Source: Auanema rhodensis (Eukaryota; Nematoda; Chromadorea; Rhabditida; Rhabditidae). From it: a stretch of 64,000 bases of DNA. Made by a program: the position numbers and the translations under genes. Position 1 is the stretch's first letter. Each line of letters begins with the position of its first letter. The stretch spans positions 18,662,001 to 18,726,000 of the forward strand of contig OZ059897.1 of assembly GCA_964057225.1 (NCBI GenBank). The letters are read 5' to 3'. Below are positions 51,159 through 64,000 of the stretch, one piece after another. Below the pieces are notes generated by a model that saw only the letters and a list, made by a program, of their open reading frames with translations, was not told the DNA's origin and did no database searches.

Positions 51159-54100
51159 GCTTCCAAAAACATTTTGACAAAAATTTTTCGAAAAATTTCA
51201 AAATAATTTAGCAAAAAGTAGATGTTTTTAGATTCCATTTTTCAAGGCAAAGACGATGGACAATGTTATTCAACGAAAAAATTAATTCTTCAGGGTGAAA
51301 ATCGAGGATATAAGTGTGAACTTATATCAGTTGATATCTCGGTGCATTTTTAAGCTAGCGCAAATCTGATAACACAGATCGACGCAGCTTAAAAATCCGC
51401 ATCGAATGCACTATACTACATTGAGAAACGCTTAATACAAAAATTAGTTATGATCGTTTGAAAAATGATGCATTAGTGTATGTTGAGTTTCCATGTACAC
51501 TCAACATTGTTTCCAAAAACATTTTGACAAAAATTTTTTCGAAAAATTTCAAAATAATTTAGCAAAAAGTAGATGTTTTTAGATTCCTTTTTTCAAGGCA
51601 AAGACGATGGACAATGTTATTCAACGAAAAAATTATTTCTTCAGGGTGAAAATCGAGGATATAAGTGTGAACTTATATCAGTTGATATCTCGGTGCATTT
51701 TTAAGCTAGCGCAAATCTGATAACACAGATCGACGCAGCTTAAAAATCCGCATCGAATGCACTATACTACATTGAGAAACGCTTGATACAAAAATTAGTT
51801 ATGATCCTTTGAAAAATGATGCATTAGTGTATGTTGAGTTTCCATGTACACTCAACATTGCTTCCAAAAACATTTTGACAAAAATTTTTTCGAAAAATTT
51901 CAAAATAATTTAGCAAAAAGTAGATGTTTTTAGATTCCATTTTTCAAGGCAAAGACGATGGACAATGTTATTCAACGAAAAAATTAATTCTTCAGGGTGA
52001 AAATCGAGGATATAAGTGTGAACTTATATCAGTTGATATCTCGGTGCATTTTTAAGCTAGCGCAAATCTGATAACACAGATCGACGCAGCTTAAAAATCC
52101 GCATCGAATGCACTATACTACATTGAGAAACACTTAATACAAAAATTAGTTATGATCGTTTGAAAAATGATGCATTAGTGTATGTTGAGTTTCCATGTAC
52201 ACTCAACATTGTTTCCAAAAACATTTTGACAAAAATTTTTTCGAAAAATTTCAAAATAATTTAGCAAAAAGTAGATGTTTTTAGATTCCTTTTTTCAAGG
52301 CAAAGACGATGGACAATGTTATTCAACGAAAAAATCATTTCTTCAGGGTGAAAATCGAGGATATAAGTGTGAACTTATATCAGTTGATATCTCGGTGCAT
52401 TTTTAAGCTAGCGCAAATCTGATAACACAGATCGACGCAGCTTAAAAATCCGCATCGAATGCACTATACTACATTGAGAAATGCTTGATACAAAAATTAG
52501 TTATAATCGTTTGAAAAATGATGCATTAGTGTATGTTGAGTTTCCATGTACACTCAACATTGCTTCCAAAAACATTTTGACAAAAATTTTTTCGAAAAAT
52601 TTCAAAATAATTTAGCAAAAAGTAGATGTTTTTAGATTCCATTTTTCAAGGCAAAGACGATGGACAATGTTATTCAACGAAAAAATTAATTCTTCAGGGT
52701 GAAAATCGAGGATATAAGTGTGAACTTATATCAGTTGATATCTCGGTGCATTTTTAAGCTAGCGCAAATCTGATATCACAGATCGACGCAGCTTAAAAAT
52801 CCGCATCGAATGCACTATACTACATTGAGAAACGCTTAATACAAAAATCAGTTATGATCGTTTGAAAAATGATGCATTAGTGTATGTTGAGTTTCCATGT
52901 ACACTCAACATTGTTTCCAAAAACATTTTGACAAAAATTTTTTCGAAAAATTTCAAAATAATTTAGCAAAAAGTAGATGTTTTTAGATTCCTTTTTTCAA
53001 GGCAAAGACGATGGACAATGTTATTCAACGAAAAAGTTAATTCTTCAGGGTGAAAATCGAGGATATAAGTGTGAACTTATATCAGTTGATATCTCGGTGC
53101 ATTTTTAAGCTAGCGCAAATCTGATAACACAGATCGACGCAGCTTAAAAATTCGCATCGTATGCACTATACTACATTGAGAAACGCTTAATACAAAAATT
53201 AGTTATGATCGTTTGAAAAATGATGCATTAGTGTATGTTGAGTTTCCATGTACACTCAACATTGTTTCCAAAAACATTTTGACAAAAATTTTTTCGAAAA
53301 ATTTCAAAATAATTTAGCAAAAAGTAGATGTTTTTAGATTCCTTTTTTCAAGGCAAAGACGATGGACAATGTTATTCAACGAAAAAATTATTTCTTCAGG
53401 GTGAAAATCGAGGATATAAGTGTGAACTTATATCAGTTGATATCTCGGTGCATTTTTAAGCTAGCGCAAATCTGATAACACAGATCGACGCAGCTTAAAA
53501 ATCCGCATCGAATGCACTATACTACATTGAGAAATGCTTGATACAAAAATTAGTTATAATCGTTTGAAAAATGATGCATTAGTGTATGTTGAGTTTCCAT
53601 GTACACTCAACATTGCTTCCAAAAACATTTTGACAAAAATTTTTTCGAAAAATTTCAAAATAATTTAGCAAAAAGTAGATGTTTTTAGATTCCATTTTTC
53701 AAGGCAAAGACGATGGACAATGTTATTCAACGAAAAAATTAATTCTTCAGGGTGAAAATCGAGGATATAAGTGTGAACTTATATCAGTTGATATCTCGGT
53801 GCATTTTTAAGCTAGCGCAAATCTGATATCACAGATCGACGCAGCTTAAAAATCCGCATCGAATGCACTATACTACATTGAGAAACGCTTAATACAAAAA
53901 TCAGTTATGATCGTTTGAAAAATGATGCATTAGTGTATGTTGAGTTTCCATGTACACTCAACATTGTTTCCAAAAACATTTTGACAAAAATTTTTTCGAA
54001 AAATTTCAAAATAATTTAGCAAAAAGTAGATGTTTTTAGATTCCTTTTTTCAAGGCAAAGACGATGGACAATGTTATTCAACGAAAAAATTATTTCTTCA

Positions 54101-56422
54101 GGGTGAAAATCGAGGATATAAGTGTGAACTTATATCAGTTGATATCTCGGTGCATTTTTAAGCTAGCGCAAATCTGATATCACAGATCGACGCAGCTTAA
54201 AAATCCGCATCGAATGCACTATACTACATTGAGAAACGCTTAATACAAAAATTAGTTATGATCCTTTGAAAAATGATGCATTAGTGTATGTTGAGTTTCC
54301 ATGTACACTCAACATTGCTTCCAAAAACATTTTGACAAAAACTTTTTCGAAAAATTTCAAAATAATTTAGCAAAAAGTAGATGTTTTTAGATTCCATTTT
54401 TCAAGGCAAAGACGATGGACAATGTTATTCAACGAAAAAATTAGTTCTTCAGGGTGAAAATCGAGGATATAAGTGTGAACTTATATCAGTTGATATCTCG
54501 GTGCATTTTTAAGCTAGCGCAAATCTGATAACACAGATCGACGCAGCTTAAAAATTCGCATCGTATGCACTATACTACATTGAGAAACGCTTAATACAAA
54601 AATTAGTTATGATCGTTTGAAAAATGATGCATTAGTGTATGTTGAGTTTCCATGTACACTCAACATTGTTTCCAAAAACATTTTGACAAAAATTTTTTCG
54701 AAAAATTTCAAAATAATTTAGCAAAAAGTAGATGTTTTTAGATTCCTTTTTTCAAGGCAAAGACGATGGACAATGTTATTCAACGAAAAAATTATTTCTT
54801 CAGGGTGAAAATCGAGGATATAAGTGTGAACTTATATCAGTTGATATCTCGGTGCATTTTTAAGCTAGCGCAAATCTGATAACACAGATCGACGCAGCTT
54901 AAAAATCCGCATCGAATGCACTATACTACATCGAGAAACGCTTAATACAAAAATTAGTTATGATCGTTTGAAAAATGATGCATTAGTGTATGTTGAGTTT
55001 CCATGTACACTCAACATTGCTTCCAAAAACATTTTGACAAAAATTTTTTCGAAAAATTTCAAAATAATTTAGCGAAAAGTAGATGTTTTTAGATTCCATT
55101 TTTCAAGGCAAAGACGATGGACAATGTTATTCAACGAAAAAATTAATTCTTCAGGGTGAAAATCGAGGATATAAGTGTGAACTTATATCAGTTGATATCT
55201 CGGTGCATTTTTAAGCTAGCGCAAATCTGATAACACAGATCGACGCAGCTTAAAAATCCGCATCGAATGCACTATACTACATTGAGAAACGCTTGATACA
55301 AAAATTAGTTATGATCGTTTGAAAAATGATGCATTAGTGTATGTTGAGTTTCCATGTACACTCAACATTGCTTCCAAAAACATTTTGACAAAAATTTTTT
55401 CGAAAAATTTCAAAATAATTTAGCAAAAAGTAGATGTTTTTAGATTCCATTTTTCAAGGCAAAGACGATGGACAATGTTATTCAACGAAAAAATTAATTC
55501 TTCAGGGTGAAAATCGAGGATATAAGTGTGAACTTATATCAGTTGATATCTCGGTGCATTTTTAAGCTAGCGCAAATCTGATAACACAGATCGACGCAGC
55601 TTAAAAATCCGCATCGAATGCACTATACTACATTGAGAAACGCTTGATACAAAAATTAGTTATGATCGTTTGAAAAATGATGCATTAGTGTATGTTGAGT
55701 TTCCATGTACACTCAACATTGCTTCCAAAAACATTTTGACAAAAATTTTTTCGAAAAATTTCAAAATAATTTAGCAAAAAGTAGATGTTTTTAGATTCCA
55801 TTTTTCAAGGCAAAGACGATGGACAATGTTATTCAACGAAAAAATTAATTCTTCAGGGTGAAAATCGAGGATATAAGTGTGAACTTATATCAGTTGATAT
55901 CTCGGTGCATTTTTAAGCTAGCGCAAATCTGATAACACAGATCGACGCAGCTTAAAAATCCGCATCGAATGCACTATCCTACATTAAGAAACGCTTGATA
56001 CAAAAATTAGTTATGATCGTTTGAAAAATGATGCATTAGTGTATGTTGAGTTTCCATGTACACTCAACATTGTTTCCAAAAACATTTTGACAAAAATTTT
56101 TTCGAAAAATTTCAAAATAATTTAGCAAAAAGTAGATGTTTTTAGATTCCTTTTTTCAAGGCAAAGACGATGGACAATGTTATTCAACGAAATAATTATT
56201 TCTTCAGGGTGAAAATCGAGGATATAAGTGTGAACTTATATCAGTTGATATCTCGGTGCATTTTTAAGCTAGCGCAAATCTGATAACACAGATCGACGCA
56301 GCTTAAAAATCCGCATCGAATGCACTATACTACATTGAGAAACACTTAATACAAAAATTAGTTATGATCGTTTGAAAAATGATGCATTAGTGTATGTTGA
56401 GTTTCCATGTACACTCAACATT
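51159..56422 (+). repeat. Large duplicated segment H1 (M147-M161), 15 monomers
   Basis: The marks in order are T5 (51184), GATCCTTTG (51806), AACACTTAAT (M149), x-y, then M152-M154, GATCCTTTG (54263), AAACTTTTTCG (54342), TTAGTTCTTC, GCGAAAAG (55073), TATCCTACATTAAG (55978) and GAAATAATTATTT (56193). Nearly all recur in 58178-62388. M152 (GAAAAAGTTAATTC, TTCGCATCGTATG) to M154 are absent from the second copy. Confidence 0.9.
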
Positions 56423-58177
56423 GTTTCCAAAAACATTTTGACAAAAATTTTTTCGAAAAATTTCAAAATAATTTAGCAAAAAGTAGATGTTTTTAGATTC
56501 CTTTTTTCAAGGCAAAGACGATGGACAATGTTATTCAACGAAAAAATCATTTCTTCAGGGTGAAAATCGAGGATATAAGTGTGAACTTATATCAGTTGAT
56601 ATCTCGGTGCATTTTTAAGCTAGCGCAAATCTGATAACACAGATCGACGCAGCTTAAAAATCCGCATCGAATGCACTATACTACATTGAGAAATGCTTGA
56701 TACAAAAATTAGTTATAATCGTTTGAAAAATGATGCATTAGTGTATGTTGAGTTTCCATGTACACTCAACATTGCTTCCAAAAACATTTTGACAAAAATT
56801 TTTTCGAAAAATTTCAAAATAATTTAGCAAAAAGTAGATGTTTTTAGATTCCATTTTTCAAGGCAAAGACGATGGACAATGTTATTCAACGAAAAAATTA
56901 ATTCTTCAGGGTGAAAATCGAGGATATAAGTGTGAACTTATATCAGTTGATATCTCGGTGCATTTTTAAGCTAGCGCAAATCTGATATCACAGATCGACG
57001 CAGCTTAAAAATCCGCATCGAATGCACTATACTACATTGAGAAACGCTTAATACAAAAATCAGTTATGATCGTTTGAAAAATGATGCATTAGTGTATGTT
57101 GAGTTTCCATGTACACTCAACATTGTTTCCAAAAACATTTTGACAAAAATTTTTTCGAAAAATTTCAAAATAATTTAGCAAAAAGTAGATGTTTTTAGAT
57201 TCCTTTTTTCAAGGCAAAGACGATGGACAATGTTATTCAACGAAATAATTATTTCTTCAGGGTGAAAATCGAGGATATAAGTGTGAACTTATATCAGTTG
57301 ATATCTCGGTGCATTTTTAAGCTAGCGCAAATCTGATAACACAGATCGACGCAGCTTAAAAATCCGCATCGAATGCACTATACTACATTGAGAAACACTT
57401 AATACAAAAATTAGTTATGATCGTTTGAAAAATGATGCATTAGTGTATGTTGAGTTTCCATGTACACTCAACATTGTTTCCAAAAACATTTTGACAAAAA
57501 TTTTTTCGAAAAATTTCAAAATAATTTAGCAAAAAGTAGATGTTTTTAGATTCCTTTTTTCAAGGCAAAGACGATGGACAATGTTATTCAACGAAAAAAT
57601 CATTTCTTCAGGGTGAAAATCGAGGATATAAGTGTGAACTTATATCAGTTGATATCTCGGTGCATTTTTAAGCTAGCGCAAATCTGATAACACAGATCGA
57701 CGCAGCTTAAAAATCCGCATCGAATGCACTATACTACATTGAGAAATGCTTGATACAAAAATTAGTTATAATCGTTTGAAAAATGATGCATTAGTGTATG
57801 TTGAGTTTCCATGTACACTCAACATTGCTTCCAAAAACATTTTGACAAAAATTTTTTCGAAAAATTTCAAAATAATTTAGCAAAAAGTAGATGTTTTTAG
57901 ATTCCATTTTTCAAGGCAAAGACGATGGACAATGTTATTCAACGAAAAAATTAATTCTTCAGGGTGAAAATCGAGGATATAAGTGTGAACTTATATCAGT
58001 TGATATCTCGGTGCATTTTTAAGCTAGCGCAAATCTGATATCACAGATCGACGCAGCTTGAAAATCCGCATCGAATGCACTATACTACATTGAGAAACGC
58101 TTGATACAAAAATTAGTTATGATCGTTTGAAAAATGATGCATTAGTGTATGTTGAGTTTCCATGTACACTCAACATT

Positions 58178-61100
58178 GCTTCCAAAAACATTTTGACAAA
58201 AATTTTTCGAAAAATTTCAAAATAATTTAGCAAAAAGTAGATGTTTTTAGATTCCATTTTTCAAGGCAAAGACGATGGACAATGTTATTCAACGAAAAAA
58301 TTAATTCTTCAGGGTGAAAATCGAGGATATAAGTGTGAACTTATATCAGTTGATATCTCGGTGCATTTTTAAGCTAGCGCAAATCTGATAACACAGATCG
58401 ACGCAGCTTAAAAATCCGCATCGAATGCACTATACTACATTGAGAAACGCTTAATACAAAAATTAGTTATGATCGTTTGAAAAATGATGCATTAGTGTAT
58501 GTTGAGTTTCCATGTACACTCAACATTGTTTCCAAAAACATTTTGACAAAAATTTTTTCGAAAAATTTCAAAATAATTTAGCAAAAAGTAGATGTTTTTA
58601 GATTCCTTTTTTCAAGGCAAAGACGATGGACAATGTTATTCAACGAAAAAATTATTTCTTCAGGGTGAAAATCGAGGATATAAGTGTGAACTTATATCAG
58701 TTGATATCTCGGTGCATTTTTAAGCTAGCGCAAATCTGATAACACAGATCGACGCAGCTTAAAAATCCGCATCGAATGCACTATACTACATTGAGAAACG
58801 CTTGATACAAAAATTAGTTATGATCCTTTGAAAAATGATGCATTAGTGTATGTTGAGTTTCCATGTACACTCAACATTGCTTCCAAAAACATTTTGACAA
58901 AAATTTTTTCGAAAAATTTCAAAATAATTTAGCAAAAAGTAGATGTTTTTAGATTCCATTTTTCAAGGCAAAGACGATGGACAATGTTATTCAACGAAAA
59001 AATTAATTCTTCAGGGTGAAAATCGAGGATATAAGTGTGAACTTATATCAGTTGATATCTCGGTGCATTTTTAAGCTAGCGCAAATCTGATAACACAGAT
59101 CGACGCAGCTTAAAAATCCGCATCGAATGCACTATACTACATTGAGAAACACTTAATACAAAAATTAGTTATGATCGTTTGAAAAATGATGCATTAGTGT
59201 ATGTTGAGTTTCCATGTACACTCAACATTGTTTCCAAAAACATTTTGACAAAAATTTTTTCGAAAAATTTCAAAATAATTTAGCAAAAAGTAGATGTTTT
59301 TAGATTCCTTTTTTCAAGGCAAAGACGATGGACAATGTTATTCAACGAAAAAATCATTTCTTCAGGGTGAAAATCGAGGATATAAGTGTGAACTTATATC
59401 AGTTGATATCTCGGTGCATTTTTAAGCTAGCGCAAATCTGATAACACAGATCGACGCAGCTTAAAAATCCGCATCGAATGCACTATACTACATTGAGAAA
59501 TGCTTGATACAAAAATTAGTTATAATCGTTTGAAAAATGATGCATTAGTGTATGTTGAGTTTCCATGTACACTCAACATTGCTTCCAAAAACATTTTGAC
59601 AAAAATTTTTTCGAAAAATTTCAAAATAATTTAGCAAAAAGTAGATGTTTTTAGATTCCATTTTTCAAGGCAAAGACGATGGACAATGTTATTCAACGAA
59701 AAAATTAATTCTTCAGGGTGAAAATCGAGGATATAAGTGTGAACTTATATCAGTTGATATCTCGGTGCATTTTTAAGCTAGCGCAAATCTGATATCACAG
59801 ATCGACGCAGCTTAAAAATCCGCATCGAATGCACTATACTACATTGAGAAACGCTTAATACAAAAATCAGTTATGATCGTTTGAAAAATGATGCATTAGT
59901 GTATGTTGAGTTTCCATGTACACTCAACATTGTTTCCAAAAACATTTTGACAAAAATTTTTTCGAAAAATTTCAAAATAATTTAGCAAAAAGTAGATGTT
60001 TTTAGATTCCTTTTTTCAAGGCAAAGACGATGGACAATGTTATTCAACGAAAAAATTATTTCTTCAGGGTGAAAATCGAGGATATAAGTGTGAACTTATA
60101 TCAGTTGATATCTCGGTGCATTTTTAAGCTAGCGCAAATCTGATATCACAGATCGACGCAGCTTAAAAATCCGCATCGAATGCACTATACTACATTGAGA
60201 AACGCTTAATACAAAAATTAGTTATGATCCTTTGAAAAATGATGCATTAGTGTATGTTGAGTTTCCATGTACACTCAACATTGCTTCCAAAAACATTTTG
60301 ACAAAAACTTTTTCGAAAAATTTCAAAATAATTTAGCAAAAAGTAGATGTTTTTAGATTCCATTTTTCAAGGCAAAGACGATGGACAATGTTATTCAACG
60401 AAAAAATTAGTTCTTCAGGGTGAAAATCGAGGATATAAGTGTGAACTTATATCAGTTGATATCTCGGTGCATTTTTAAGCTAGCGCAAATCTGATAACAC
60501 AGATCGACGCAGCTTAAAAATCCGCATCGTATGCACTATACTACATTGAGAAACGCTTAATACAAAAATTAGTTATGATCGTTTGAAAAATGATGCATTA
60601 GTGTATGTTGAGTTTCCATGTACACTCAACATTGTTTCCAAAAACATTTTGACAAAAATTTTTTCGAAAAATTTCAAAATAATTTAGCAAAAAGTAGATG
60701 TTTTTAGATTCCTTTTTTCAAGGCAAAGACGATGGACAATGTTATTCAACGAAAAAATTATTTCTTCAGGGTGAAAATCGAGGATATAAGTGTGAACTTA
60801 TATCAGTTGATATCTCGGTGCATTTTTAAGCTAGCGCAAATCTGATAACACAGATCGACGCAGCTTAAAAATCCGCATCGAATGCACTATACTACATCGA
60901 GAAACGCTTAATACAAAAATTAGTTATGATCGTTTGAAAAATGATGCATTAGTGTATGTTGAGTTTCCATGTACACTCAACATTGCTTCCAAAAACATTT
61001 TGACAAAAATTTTTTCGAAAAATTTCAAAATAATTTAGCGAAAAGTAGATGTTTTTAGATTCCATTTTTCAAGGCAAAGACGATGGACAATGTTATTCAA

Positions 61101-62388
61101 CGAAAAAATTAATTCTTCAGGGTGAAAATCGAGGATATAAGTGTGAACTTATATCAGTTGATATCTCGGTGCATTTTTAAGCTAGCGCAAATCTGATAAC
61201 ACAGATCGACGCAGCTTAAAAATCCGCATCGAATGCACTATACTACATTGAGAAACGCTTGATACAAAAATTAGTTATGATCGTTTGAAAAATGATGCAT
61301 TAGTGTATGTTGAGTTTCCATGTACACTCAACATTGCTTCCAAAAACATTTTGACAAAAATTTTTTCGAAAAATTTCAAAATAATTTAGCAAAAAGTAGA
61401 TGTTTTTAGATTCCATTTTTCAAGGCAAAGACGATGGACAATGTTATTCAACGAAAAAATTAATTCTTCAGGGTGAAAATCGAGGATATAAGTGTGAACT
61501 TATATCAGTTGATATCTCGGTGCATTTTTAAGCTAGCGCAAATCTGATAACACAGATCGACGCAGCTTAAAAATCCGCATCGAATGCACTATACTACATT
61601 GAGAAACGCTTGATACAAAAATTAGTTATGATCGTTTGAAAAATGATGCATTAGTGTATGTTGAGTTTCCATGTACACTCAACATTGCTTCCAAAAACAT
61701 TTTGACAAAAATTTTTTCGAAAAATTTCAAAATAATTTAGCAAAAAGTAGATGTTTTTAGATTCCATTTTTTAAGGCAAAGACGATGGACAATGTTATTC
61801 AACGAAAAAATTAATTCTTCAGGGTGAAAATCGAGGATATAAGTGTGAACTTATATCAGTTGATATCTCGGTGCATTTTTAAGCTAGCGCAAATCTGATA
61901 ACACAGATCGACGCAGCTTAAAAATCCGCATCGAATGCACTATCCTACATTAAGAAACGCTTGATACAAAAATTAGTTATGATCGTTTGAAAAATGATGC
62001 ATTAGTGTATGTTGAGTTTCCATGTACACTCAACATTGTTTCCAAAAACATTTTGACAAAAATTTTTTCGAAAAATTTCAAAATAATTTAGCAAAAAGTA
62101 GATGTTTTTAGATTCCTTTTTTCAAGGCAAAGACGATGGACAATGTTATTCAACGAAATAATTATTTCTTCAGGGTGAAAATCGAGGATATAAGTGTGAA
62201 CTTATATCAGTTGATATCTCGGTGCATTTTTAAGCTAGCGCAAATCTGATAACACAGATCGACGCAGCTTAAAAATCCGCATCGTATGCACTATACTACA
62301 TTGAGAAACGCTTAATACAAAAATTAGTTATGATCGTTTGAAAAATGATGCATTAGTGTATGTTGAGTTTCCATGTACACTCAACATT
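58178..62388 (+). repeat. Large duplicated segment H2 (M167-M178), 12 monomers
   Basis: Left marks match H1 at 7019 bp (20 monomers minus the 1-bp T5 loss), and right marks match at 5966 bp (17 monomers minus 1). The switch lies around M170-M172 (59230-60282) and equals one trimer (1053 bp). Either H2 lost a trimer or H1 gained one, by misaligned exchange between similar x-y members. Confidence 0.9.
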
Positions 62389-64000
62389 GCTTCCAAAAAC
62401 ATTTTGACAAAAATTTTTTCGAAAAATTTCAAAATAATTTAGCGAAAAGTAGATGTTTTTAGATTCCATTTTTCAAGGCAAAGACGATGGACAATGTTAT
62501 TCAACGAAAAAATTAATTCTTCAGGGTGAAAATCGAGGATATAAGTGTGAACTTATATCAGTTGATATCTCGGTGCATTTTTAAGCTAGCGCAAATCTGA
62601 TAACACAGATCGACGCAGCTTAAAAATCCGCATCGAATGCACTATACTACATTGAGAAACGCTTGATACAAAAATTAGTTATGATCGTTTGAAAAATGAT
62701 GCATTAGTGTATGTTGAGTTTCCATGTACACTCAACATTGCTTCCAAAAACATTTTGACAAAAATTTTTTCGAAAAATTTCAAAATAATTTAGCAAAAAG
62801 TAGATGTTTTTAGATTCCATTTTTCAAGGCAAAGACGATGGACAATGTTATTCAACGAAAAAATTAATTCTTCAGGGTGAAAATCGAGGATATAAGTGTG
62901 AACTTATATCAGTTGATATCTCGGTGCATTTTTAAGCTAGCGCAAATCTGATAACACAGATCGACGCAGCTTAAAAATCCGCATCGAATGCACTATCCTA
63001 CATTAAGAAACGCTTGATACAAAAATTAGTTATGATCGTTTGAAAAATGATGCATTAGTGTATGTTGAGTTTCCATGTACACTCAACATTGCTTCCAAAA
63101 ACATTTTGACAAAAATTTTTTCGAAAAATTTCAAAATAATTTAGCAAAAAGTAGATGTTTTTAGATTCCATTTTTCAAGGCAAAGACGATGGACAATGTT
63201 ATTCAACGAAAAAATTAATTCTTCAGGGTGAAAATCGAGGATATAAGTGTGAACTTATATCAGTTGATATCTCGGTGCATTTTTAAGCTAGCGCAAATCT
63301 GATAACACAGATCGACGCAGCTTAAAAATCCGCATCGAATGCACTATACTACATTGAGAAACGCTTGATACAAAAATTAGTTATGATCGTTTGAAAAATG
63401 ATGCATTAGTGTATGTTGAGTTTCCATGTACACTCAACATTGCTTCCAAAAACATTTTGACAAAAATTTTTTCGAAAAATTTCAAAATAATTTAGCAAAA
63501 AGTAGATGTTTTTAGATTCCATTTTTCAAGGCAAAGACGATGGACAATGTTATTCAACGAAAAAATTAATTCTTCAGGGTGAAAATCGAGGATATAAGTG
63601 TGAACTTATATCAGTTGATATCTCGGTGCATTTTTAAGCTAGCGCAAATCTGATAACACAGATCGACGCAGCTTAAAAATCCGCATCGAATGCACTATCC
63701 TACATTAAGAAACGCTTGATACAAAAATTAGTTATGATCGTTTGAAAAATGATGCATTAGTGTATGTTGAGTTTCCATGTACACTCAACATTGTTTCCAA
63801 AAACATTTTGACAAAAATTTTTTCGAAAAATTTCAAAATAATTTAGCAAAAAGTAGATGTTTTTAGATTCCTTTTTTCAAGGCAAAGACGATGGACAATG
63901 TTATTCAACGAAATAATTATTTCTTCAGGGTGAAAATCGAGGATATAAGTGTGAACTTATATCAGTTGATATCTCGGTGCATTTTTAAGCTAGCGCAAAT
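62389..64000 (+). repeat. Right edge: short-offset copies of H-type monomers (M179-M183)
   Basis: GCGAAAAG recurs at 62443 (four monomers after 61039), TATCCTACATTAAG at 62997 and 63699 (three, then two monomers apart), and GAAATAATTATTT at 63914 (five monomers after 62159). This is local 2- to 5-monomer reshuffling. M183 is cut by the window end after 208 bp. Confidence 0.85.

Larger units (their letters stand above)
1..64000 (+). repeat. 351-bp AT-rich satellite DNA array, 182 full monomers plus a partial one
   Basis: The same 351-bp unit repeats head to tail across the window. The GCTTCC phase mark falls at 1, 352, 703, 1054, 1405 and so on to 63793. Net length change is -90 bp: four +1 (T7GG), two +15, two -58 and eight -1 events. 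This accounts exactly for 182 complete monomers in 63792 bp. All copies face the same way and there is no spacer, transposable element or unique DNA. Neighbouring monomers usually differ at only a few sites, so the array is highly homogenised. Both ends of the window lie inside the array, so its true size and flanks are unknown. Such arrays form constitutive heterochromatin in eukaryotes; a centromeric or pericentromeric place is inference. The satellite family is not recognised. Confidence 0.99.
44491..64000 (+). repeat. Zone 6: GTTTCC / TTCCTTTTTTC trimer-themed region, M128-M183
   Basis: M128-M134 are plain, with a CAACTT pair (M128, M129). From M135 a trimer theme appears: (x) GTTTCC, TTCCTTTTTTC, AAATCATTTC, AAATGCTTGAT, TATAATC; (y) GCTTCC, CTGATATCAC, AAATCAGTTATG; (z) GTTTCC, TTCCTTTTTTC, AAATTATTTC, GCTTAAT. 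It occurs at M140-142, M144-146, M150-152, M153-155, M162-164, M165-167 (last member altered) and M170-172. T5 deletions (-1) lie at 46973, 51184 and 58203. The window ends inside M183 (63793). Confidence 0.87.

Noticed and set aside
1-64000. CRISPR array
   Set aside because: The repeats are 351 bp and directly adjacent, with no unique spacers and no cas genes.
1-64000. Prokaryotic origin, plasmid iterons or phage
   Set aside because: The unit is far too long for iterons and there are no genes. Multi-kilobase higher-order satellite organisation is a eukaryotic feature.
1-64000. Firm species or known family assignment (for example the tenebrionid ~360-bp or Drosophila 359-bp satellites)
   Set aside because: The length and base composition are similar, but I cannot match the sequence to any of these from what I can see. 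A database search would decide.

Overview
The whole window is one uninterrupted head-to-tail satellite DNA array. The unit is 351 bp and AT-rich (110 G+C of 351 in the first copy, about 31% GC). With phase set at the GCTTCC motif, base 1 starts monomer 1 (M1). There are 182 complete monomers up to 63792, then a partial M183. The tally closes exactly: 182 x 351 = 63882, minus a net 90 bp from fourteen indels I located, gives 63792. I see no protein-coding gene, RNA gene, transposon insertion, inverted segment or unique DNA. A long homogeneous array with multi-kilobase higher-order repeats points to eukaryotic constitutive heterochromatin, probably pericentromeric or centromeric. The AT-rich ~350-bp unit resembles many insect satellites (beetles have several), but I do not recognise the family and the sequence alone does not fix the species.

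Layout by diagnostic variants: zone 1 (1-9160, M1-M26) has a trimer theme, two tandem 6-mers, four T7GG monomers and two 15-bp insertions. Zone 2 (9161-12319, M27-M35) is a 4-mer tandem duplication. Zone 3 (12320-26357, M36-M75) carries three copies of a 6-mer plus 3-mer and 5-mer relatives. Zone 4 (26358-37821, M76-M108) shows an 11-monomer period and two monomers with the same 58-bp deletion. Zone 5 (37822-44490, M109-M127) holds an exact tandem of two 8-mers, each built 3+3+2. Zone 6 (44491-64000, M128-M183) has a different trimer theme and a large duplication at 17- to 20-monomer offsets.

Each monomer has four inverted repeats: a perfect 9-bp hairpin (GATATAAGT), a 51-bp imperfect dyad with 19 pairs, a 9-bp dyad with a 10-nt spacer (ATGTTGAGT), and an AT-rich palindrome around TTTTTCGAAAAA. 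Several length mutations fall at these structures. The 15-bp insertion improves the match of the left arm of the large dyad to its right arm, and the 58-bp deletion runs from one hairpin to the loop of the next.

The most interesting content is the history: nested, mosaic higher-order repeats with 2- to 20-monomer offsets, duplicate blocks marked by shared rare variants, and all four combinations of two variant sites 18 bp apart. Together they record repeated unequal exchange and gene conversion. I found no evidence of an encoded system.
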